Shown here: positions 28,006 to 38,200 of the stretch, in pieces
Layout: every line of letters begins with the position of its first letter
Position numbering within the stretch: the first letter of the stretch is position 1
Assembly (NCBI GenBank): GCA_959347315.1
Contig: OY365807.1
Coordinates: 10,936,192 to 11,000,191, forward strand
Length of the DNA: 64,000 bases
Origin: Bimastos eiseni
Lineage: Eukaryota; Annelida; Clitellata; Crassiclitellata; Lumbricidae
Direction: 5' to 3'
Program-made: the position numbers and the translations under genes
Notes under the pieces: model-generated
Databases searched by the model: none
Told to the model about the DNA's origin: nothing
Seen by the model: the letters and a program-made list of their open reading frames with translations, nothing else

Positions 28006-31000
28006 GGAAAACAAGGGAGGCAGAGACAGACAGAAGGACACGGCTCTGACATTATCCCATGTGTCATCATTGCTAGATCCATAGAACTTACATCACTAAT
28101 AAAACAGATTTTTGTCTTACTTTATTTTCTACTTCTGGTTCACTGTCTGTATGTGTGAGTTTCCTTACTCTCTCTGTGATTACCTTCTTCACTCACTTCT
28201 AATGTGTCGTTACAGCTTGTCTTTCTCTTTGTACTTCTTTCGCACTTCTGACATACATCAAGGGGAGCTATATAAACTTCTGTATACTCAAAATTATTTT
28301 AATTTTGTACGGCATTAGGTTTACGGGTAAAACGACGCGGGCGATGAACATGGGTTCCTACAACTACCTGGGATTCGCTCAACCGCAGGGCCCTTGTGCC
28401 GATGAATCGGAGAAGGTGACGAGAAAGTATGGCGTTGGTGTCTGCAGCAGTCGCCACGAAATAGGTCGGTTTGCGTAAACTGGTATAATAAGTCAGTTCA
28501 CACTAAGAATACTTGTAGAGTTTGCTTAAACATTTGTAGGAGCTGGGTTATTTCGCATTAGACATGTATGCTAAGTAGGTCAGTTCAGAAGCAAATGTGT
28601 GGATATAGGTCAGTTTAGGCATGAATTGTTTATAAATTGGATCAGTCCATTTTGGAGGCATTTGTGCATGAGTCCCGGATGTGGATTGTTAGTACAATAT
28701 GCTTATTATGTACACAAGAAAACTTGGTGCAAAGGAACTGAAAATATTTGGGAATGGGTCAGTTTGTAGTAGGTTGAATAAAAATGTCTATGATGATATA
28801 GGTAGATTGTATCACAATTGTTTAATGAATTAGACTAGTAAGCATTACATATTTTCAAATAGGCGAGTTCATGTACAGTGTTTATTTGTGAACAGTACAG
28901 TGTTTTATTATAATTATGGACAGTACATTGTTTATTTGTGAATAGACATGTTTTCATAAAGTAACTATCAGATCCCATTGGAAATGTTTATATAGTTGAT
29001 CAGAACTTGATATAAATATCTTTCTGACATTTATGTGTTTTATGGTTGCATGATTTTGAAGTATTTATGAGATTGCTCAGGACATATGTATTAAGATGTT
29101 ACCTGGTCTTATTTTTGCAGGCAACTTGGATATTCAGAAGGAGTTGGAGGAGCTGGTTGCTCAGTTCATTGGTGTTGAGGCAGCGATTGCTTTTGGCATG
29201 GGCTTTGCCACCAACTCTATGAACATACCTGCGCTCGTCGGAAAGGTAACTTGTCACCAACGAGTCATTCCACATGAATAGCATTTTTACGTATAAAGCC
29301 ACTTGGCTTGGTGCATTTTAAGTAACTCGCAGATGCGCTACACCTGGTGCTATCTTAAAAATTGAAGCTAGTTCGTTTTCAGACAATTGGTGAATGTATG
29401 CAGCACAGAGTTAAAGGTAACAATAGTTCATTTTAATTGGGGCTGTTTGAAGAGGACAATGGCTGTGTATATAGATTGTACAGTGTATGGGCTCAACCCA
29501 TATACTGAGCTTTGTGTAGCATTGATGGAAAGCGGAGTTTCTACAACTGAGTTGATAATTTAAATCACCCCATTTAGCAATTCTAATTATATGATTTGCC
29601 TTCTAAGTTGGATCGTCTGTATATGTCACAATGTGTGATGTTGTGGGATGTTAAATGACTCTTAAAAGTGTAGGTGTATCTGATTGGTCCGTTGAGTACA
29701 CTTGTACTTAGCCGTTGGGCCCCCCCCCCCTACTTGTTATCTTCTCTGCCATCTTTGCTGCCATCTTTGCATTGATATATTAAGTCTTGAGAATGTGCCG
29801 TGTGGGTTTGACATTTGTCTTAAGCTGTCAGCCGATGACGTTATCTTGTGGTGGACTTCCTTTGCTGTAGCAGTGTAGGTTAAACTGAATGCCTTCTGGC
29901 AAGCACATGGTAGTCGTAACAGCCTTGTGATGGCTTGTCCTTCTCTCCTTCTTAGTTAAGATTATATCCCGAAATGGATGCCACAGTTGTGTATTTAGCC
30001 CACACCTACATCCAGTGGTAAAATTTCTTGGTGTCTTGTCATTTCATTACTGGTACTTCACAAATACCAAAGGCTTCTTATGAAAATACATGCTTGTATA
30101 AATGTAGCCAGTATGTAACCATCACTTTGATGGGTGACCTTGTCTGTGGAATACATTACACATCATTCCTTCTTCATCTTGTATTTCTGGTAAATGGGTG
30201 CCACACATAGTGCCATTTTTTTTGGCCTCTGCTGTTCTATGGTGATATATAAATTGTGACGCCAAAGCTCAAAACCCGTAACCTGTTGCTTCCTAGTTAT
30301 TTTATTAAAGTCTGAAATAGGTGAGATAGGTCACAAATACAGGAAATTGTTTTATGGTTCATTTTTACAAAACAATATATCTACTTTCAATATCTGTAAT
30401 TAAAAATGATGAATTCAAATATTTAGTTGGAGGAAAAGGAATTTAATGTATTTGGTGTCAAGATTTGCATTGCTAAATATGCATGTTTTCAAAAGTAAAT
30501 CTGCAATGAACGACTTATATTTCATGTGCTGACCTGCCATTATTTGCACAGTGGTTACCAGATTTTGGTGCCATGTGCTTTATTTAGTTTAGAATATAGC
30601 ACTTTATTGAGGTTCTTTGCAAAGCTATCAATGAGTAATGGTTGGTAAGAAATTTGATGACGCGAATGTCCTGAAACTGTGAGTTCAATTTTCTCAGCTG
30701 TTATGATTACTCAAACGAAAGAGTAAAACGAAAATAGCTAAAGTTATAAAAAGCTATTTTGATTATGTATGAAGTATTTGGAGCAGATGCATTGTAGAAT
30801 ATGACTGAATAAAAAAGGTCAGGAACTGACAAGTGACGGGTTTTGACCCTCTGTGTCACAATTGTCTTATTGTTATTAATACAAGTTGGGAGGCTAAAAA
30901 GAGTCCTGTCATTGCATTGCTGGGCAAGCTGGGCGAATCTCCACAGGCCCGAACCTTGAAAGAGTATGGGAGAGTTCCATAAGCAAGTTGTGTAGATACG

Positions 31001-34000
31001 GTCTGAGGAAAATGAGGCAACTGTATGTGCAGTTGATTGTACAATGAATATCTTTTGGGGAAACTCTTGTGCACTCTTATGACTTATGTTGAACACTTCT
31101 TGACATAGAAGGCATCGTTTCAATTGTGAAATTGTAGTCAAAAGTTGGAAAAATCCTTTCCAAATGCCATAGGAAGAACAGCAGATAACAAAGGTTGTAT
31201 TATTACACATTTTTCCACTGACAGTAGTACTCCAGATATTCTTAGACTAGACGATAGATGTCTTAGTTTGGGTAAAACTGCACAGATGGCGATGACTATA
31301 CTGTTAAAGTGGTTTTAGAATTAGAAGTCTATGATAAATTGAATTGGATTTGAATACTAGTGATGACTTAGAGTGGTGTTGTCTGGTAGGGTTGTCTAAT
31401 TCTTAGCGACGAGCTCAACCATTCCTCTCTTGTACTGGGAGCACGGCTGTCTGGCGCTCAGATTAAAACATTCAGGCACAACGGTAGGGCTCTTCTCAGT
31501 CCTCAGTCCTCCCTCTCTTCTCCTCCCCCTCCCTTCTCCTCCTCTCTAGACAGTTTAGGAGCTGTTAAATCTATTATTGACTCTGTCTCTGTCTTTCACT
31601 CTTTGTCTGTCTGTCTTCTTGTCTCTGTCTCTCTCTGTCTGTTTTTCTAGTTCACTCTCTCTCTCTCTCAGATGAAACCAAAGTTGATAAGAGTCTTAAT
31701 TGATTTTCATTTTAGTTTTAATGACTTTCTGATAAGATATTGAATTTGTAATTGTTTTTTGATGCAATCTTTGTGATTCTGATGAGTGTTGCATTGATTG
31801 ATTGATTTACTGACTCACTCACTCACTTGAGTCACTCACTCATTTCATTCATTCATTTGCTCACTCACTCGGACCCTCACTCATTCAATTGCTCGCTCAC
31901 TCGCTCAGTGTCCTGCATTAATTCTATATATCATCCATTCGATGAGAGGCCACCTTAATTTTTATTGACTGATGCACTGATTGGTTGATTGATTAATTGA
32001 TTGGTTGATCAAATGATCCATTGATCAAGTGATTGACTGAATGATTGGTGCCTCCTTGTAGACACAAAGGACCTTGAGATGAAGCTGAGAGATGCTGTCG
32101 TAGACGGTCGGCCGCACACGCATCGACCCTGGAAGAAGATTCTCATTGTTGTTGAAGGTGTCTACAGGTATGCTGATTGGGTTTTGCACCTACCTGTAGG
32201 GTGATATGGGAAGACTCATCCGGTCTCACTTGACTGCATGCCGGTTTCACTTGACTGACAAGATCTCTTTGTCCAATCAGCAAAGACTTTTAGTGCCAAA
32301 CCCTGAGCCTTTTTTGGGTCCTTGGGAGTAACAGTGCCTCTAATTGATAAGCACTGTGAAAGGCGCTTTTCAACCACAAACACACACACGCTACTCCTTT
32401 CAATTTACTTTTGCATTTGATCTTGTTCAGCATAGAGCTTAATATTTTCTTAAAATATACATGTTTAAATCAGGCCTTTTTACTCAAACTTGACACACTT
32501 AGTCACAATTAACAACTTGCATGCGAATGAACCAGTCGCCGCTAGTGCGTGTTGTGCATGGTGGAATGCTGGTATTTTATAGTTTGCATACAGTGTTGGT
32601 CATATAAAGGCATGACAGGTTGTCAGATTCCCACTTGGAAGGACTCAGACCCATGGCCATATTTTACCAATATTTTGACACCCCAGTCTTCGTCATCATC
32701 TTCATCATTATATTTAAATACATTTGAGCATAAGTTAATTTCTTGCATCTGTTCTTCTGATATCTATCAATTCTTCTTTCCATATATCCATCCTGACTTT
32801 AATGCCCCATTGAGCCACCCAATTCATTCTATCCATCTTAACATTCATTCATTCATTCATTTTTCTATCCATCTTAACATTCATTCATCCATCGATTAAT
32901 TGTTTTTCACTTTGTCCATTATTCATTCATTCACTCATTTATTCTTTGCTTACATCAGTTCATCTGATTATTGCAATGATCAATCGTTTGTGTTTAGCAT
33001 GGAAGGATCGATCGTGAAGCTGCACGAGATCATCCGTCTTAAGAAGAAGTACAAGGCCTACCTTTACCTGGATGAGGCACACAGCATCGGGGCGCTTGGA
33101 CCGCGGGGTCGTGGGGTCGTCGACTACTGGGGCTGCAACCCCAAAGATGTCGACATTATGATGGGCACCTTTACCAAGAGTTTTGGGTCAGCCGGGGGAT
33201 ACATCGGGGGAACCAAGGTACACGCATTTTAATTATTACTGTATCCAGTGTATTCTTGGTCTGCCTTTTTTACACAGTGTAAAATGATCATTTTAAATCG
33301 ACGACCACACATGCCTTATTGTGGTTAAGTGTCACCAAAAGCTTAATTGCGTTATTATGCAGATGAGCAAAATTTCTGGAGGCATGCCTTCAAGAGATGT
33401 TGAGATAAGAAGGATCCCTTCCACATGAGAAGAGTCTTTGTGCTGTAGACTGATCTCTTGGTCTATCTGTAAATCAAAGACCAATGATAGCAATCGATAT
33501 TTCAATTAATCAAAGTATTAATTCTCTGACCATTTAAACCAAAAGGACAAATCCTGCTGTTGGGCTCAACTAGTTTCTTATAACAGAATTCAGTATGGCA
33601 TGTTCAACAGTTTCGTAATTCATAAAGTTGTTGTTAACTTTATATGTGCACTTTTTGTGCAGTGTTAGTTTAAATATTTTCTATAGACATATGCCCAACC
33701 TAATAAGAAAAAAATTAAAAATTTTGAAATGTGTTTTCCACATGAAATCAGCCTGCAGTGGCACACCCTACCGAATTGAAATGAGTCTGGACGTAAGAAA
33801 ATGGCAGCAGCACCACCTACTGAAATGAAATGAGTCTTTCTCAGTGTAACAAGGGAGTTGCCTTCGTGATTTCATGATATTTCTCTTCGTTTATGTTATT
33901 GATAATCCACTGATTCAGACCTGTTGAGTTCTTGCCGTCACCCATGGGCAGCTTGTTTGTGCACTCTTGCCTCTGTCACCCAGCAGTAGAGTTTAATACT

Positions 34001-35175
34001 CTCAATGTGTCCAGTCAGTACCTTGGGGTTTTTCCATTGCCTGTCCTAGGGTTGAAGAGCAATAATTTTTTTTTAAAATGTGGTGTTGTTTGCTCTAACA
34101 TTAAGATAATGAACTCTTCGTATTTTATCACGCGGGCACAATTATTGAATTTGGTTGATTTCCACAAAATGTGATTTAAGACTTTGTATCTTAGCAGTTG
34201 CAATTCGAATGAAGAGCTATAAATATCTTTACACATGCGTAAAGCCTAGTCTCGCGAAGTCTCGCAGGTCCTATGTCAGGTGCAACTATTCCGCGGCTTA
34301 CTCCTCGCTCATGCATGGCAACGACAGCCACGGCCTATTCAAAGAATAGTTACTTCGGGTGTAAGCCTTATTTGGGAATAGCCTTATTCTGCGAATAGGC
34401 AATTCCAAGCCCATGCATATCGCCCCAGGTGAATAGGAACTTACTTTTCCATTGGAGCCCAGTTGCATTGCATTACACTTTAGATTAGAATACTCTTGCT
34501 TTGTTTTGCAGAAGCTCATTGAGTACTTGAGAATTCACTCGCACAGTGCATGCTATTCGAACAGCATGCCCGCGCCTGTTGCTCAGCAGATCATCTCATC
34601 AATGAGAATCATCATGGGTCAAGATGGAACGGACGAAGGTAACAGGCGGGCTTCTTTGCTTACATTGCTTTTCCTTCCTTGATGGAATGGATGAATATAA
34701 TATTACCTTTCTTTGCTTACATTGCTTTTCCTTTCTTGATGGAATGGATGAATATAATATTACCTTTCTTTGCTTACATTGCTTTTCCTTCCTTGATGGA
34801 ATGGATGAATATAATACTACCTTTCTTTGCTTACATTGCTTTTCCTTTCTTGATGGAATGGATGAATATAGTATTACCTTTCTTTCATTTAATTTCTTTA
34901 CCTTGATTACTTTACCTGGCCTCACATTGCTACACTTTACCTTTCCTCTCCTGTTTCTGGCAAGCAATGTGGGGTCAACCTTGGGACCTTGTGTGTAAAG
35001 TGGTGTACTGTGTGTGTGATATTCGTATAGCTTCAAGTAACACTAATCTAGTAAGACCATCTCAATTCAGTTCTGTCATTATTATTGTTATTGTTGTTAT
35101 TTGTTTTATTATTATTGTTATTGTTATTGTTGTTATTTGTTTTATTATTATTATTATTGTTATTGTTGTTATTTG

Positions 35176-35223
<48 letters not shown>

Positions 35224-38200
35224 CATTATTAATATTATTATTATTATTATAATTATTATTATTATTATTATTACTATTATATATGTTTCACATTATGCAA
35301 TTATCGCCCATGATGAGCTAAGTGAGTGTTGGCAATGTCCCGAAGAGGCAGACTGCGTTCCCACGCTGAAGAACAACTGAGATACGTTGGAACAGAAATG
35401 ACGTCTCCATTGGATCGTGGGTTGCAGCACTCGTTCGACTACCCAACTCTGAAATGAACTCCAGTCCTTCACTGCTCCAAGCGCCGCCGGATTCCAAGGA
35501 GAGGGCTACGAAGTCGTGGGTGTTGGTTATGGTGGAATACTTGGCCCTCTTCGTCTTAGCTGCGCGTTCGGCTGCTTCGCCAGCTCTGATAGATGTGTCG
35601 GCAAGATGTGACTTGGCGTAGGTGTCGGGCACTGTCACATCCCATGCCAGACATCGACCACGTGTCCAAGGAATGAGCGTGACGCCGTCCGGTCGCTTTC
35701 CATCTTCTCTTAGCAAGCCGAGAGGTTCCTTTTGCGCTGGAATCTTCGCTCTGCCAAGAGCTCTCCAGATGACATCGTTCAACATGCTATGTCGTTGATG
35801 TTTTCCGCTGCCTCTTCTACAAATTAGTCCATGGAGCCCTTTTGCGTCGACGCTCTCTTGACATTGGTGACACAAATGTGGCTCGCAGAGCGTCGTTCCT
35901 AGCCTCAACCCGGCTGCCAGTCGTACATCCTCGTTTGAGAGGCGCAGGCCTAGGGCAGTCACAGGGGGCGCTAGCATCCAGTCTCCAGAATGAGGTGCTC
36001 GTGAGGCCAGCAGGCGAGCACGGTCGCATGGATTGTTATGGGAATCCAGCAGACCTTTCCATGCCTTGTCTGTGAATCGGAGGTCCCATTCTTTCTGGCG
36101 ATGACTCGCTGCTCCTGTTGGTGGTTCTGCATCTGTCAGGGTCTTCCAAGCGTTGAGTGCTGAACTCGCAAGTTCATATGGTTCCTCAGCAGACTCTGTT
36201 GGTAGGATGCATGCCTGGAGTTCGCTTGTACTAGCAGCAGAAGCCAGAAAGGCAGAAAGTGCCAGCGTAGATGCACAACGAACTCCCAGACCACCATCTC
36301 TCACCGGCAAAGAAGCCTGGATCCAGCGGTCATTGTCAAGGTCCACATTTAAAATGGTTGACAGTCCTTCTCTCAGCAGTTGATCAAACCGAGCCAAGCC
36401 CGGGCAATCAGCGCAGACGGCTGTGCGCAGACTGTACAAGAGCTTCGGTACACTTAGACTGTTTTATTATTATTGTTATTGTTGTTATTTGTTTTATTAT
36501 TATTGTTATTGTTATTGTTGTTATTTGTTTCATTATTATTATTGTTGTTATTTGTTTTATTATTATTATTATTGTTATTGTTGTTATTTGTTTTATTATT
36601 ATTGTTATTGTTATTGTTGTTATTTGTTTCATTATTATTATTATTGTTATTGTTGTTATTTGTTTTATTATTATTGTTATTGTTATTGTTGTTATTTGTT
36701 TTATTATTATTATTATTGTTATTGTTGTTATTTGTTTTATTATTATTATTATTGTTATTGTTGTTATTTGTTTTATTATTATTATTATTGTTATTGTTGT
36801 TATTTGTTTTATTATTATTATTATTGTTATTGTTGATATTTGTTTTATTATTATTGTTATTGTTATTGTTGTTATTTGTTTCATTATTATTATTATTGTT
36901 ATTGTTGTTATTTGTTTTATTATTATTATTATTGTTATTGTTGTTATTTGTTTTATTATTATTATTATTGTTATTATTATTATTATATGATATTATTATA
37001 TAGTGCCTCCTAATGATGATATACTCATGGGTGTGTCCCACTTCAACTATGCCTAAATATGACACCTATATAGCCACATTCAGGAAAACTAGCCTTTAGT
37101 GCTGCCAACATGATTACACAAGACTATGTATGTGATTGTGTAGAGTGGGTCTTTTGTAGGTAAGCGCCGGATCGGACAGCTGGCATGGAACTGTCGCTAT
37201 TTCCGTCGCCGTCTTCATGACATGGGATTCATCATCTATGGCAACATGGACTCACCAGTCGTTCCTCTTCTTCTCTTCCTACCTGGAAAAATAGCGTATG
37301 AATGCTGTCTGGACTTTATTTTTTAAATTTATCAACGGTGATGAGCAATTGTGAGTAAATGATCTGATCAAGTTCCCTACGCACTTGTACAGAGTGAATG
37401 TCTCAGATGAGACTTGAACCAGCACCCTCCATGTTACAGGCAGATTGCTCTAACCAATTGGCCACTATTACCTTACCTTAGAATACGTTGTATATACCTC
37501 CAGCTAGCCTTACCATAGTTAACATAAAATACTTTAGTTTGCTTCACCTATTTATTCTGTTTCATTGCCTTACCTTAATTCACTCTAATTTATCTTTCAT
37601 TTCTGCAGGCAGTTCAATAAATTATGTACTTACTTTACTTTGCCTTACCTGATACTTCACTCTGCCTTAATTTACAGTACCTTGCATTTCCTTACCTTAT
37701 CCGGTACTTCTGTTTATTTTACCAGGCCATTCCTTGCTCTATATTGCCTACCTTAATTTTCCTTTATGTTACCTTGCTGCCTTGGTTCCTCGCTTTAGTT
37801 ACATTTTCCTACCTTACCTTACAATACAATCCATTACCCCGCATAAAGGCGCATATTTTATCTGGCCTTCACTCTTATGACCACTCCTGAGTAAATATTC
37901 TTGAAGGGGCACTATAAAAATTACTGTAATGATAAAATTATGTATTCTTTTCTATATTGGTTTTATTGTTGTTCTGTTCAGAGCGTTTAGCCGTGAGTGT
38001 CTGAAACGTGGCTTAGCAACGGTTGTTGTTGGATTCCCAGCAACTCCGATCATTGAATCGAGAGCACGATTCTGCCTCTCTGCTGCTCACACCAAGGAAA
38101 TGATCGATCAGGTGAGCAGGGGTCGCTCCCTGTTTCTTGTCTTCTTGTTACAGGAATGTCGTCATCGTTATTATTGCTTAGGATTACATTTTGTTATTTG

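Larger units (their letters stand above)
34639..37159 (+). other. SPTLC2 intron 9, invaded by repeats and a retroelement
   Basis: 2.52 kb, GT-AG. It contains a 57-bp minisatellite (34651-34880), a 36-bp TAA-type minisatellite in two blocks (35080-35280, 36465-36990), and between the blocks an antisense retrotransposon fragment. These are listed separately. Confidence 0.9.

Noticed and set aside
30707..31210. 167-codon antisense ORF in SPTLC2 intron 5
   Set aside because: No recognisable domain, composition follows the AT-rich intron, and no splice or repeat evidence.
35842..36075. Plus-strand ORFs over the retroelement
   Set aside because: Shadows of the minus-strand polyprotein fragment.
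36271..36990. Long ORFs of poly-Asn, poly-Leu or Ile/Val repeats on both strands
   Set aside because: They are the 36-bp ATT/GTT minisatellite read in different frames; no start, splice or promoter context.
37395..37475. Functional tRNA gene
   Set aside because: A and B boxes are present but the anticodon and T stems do not pair.
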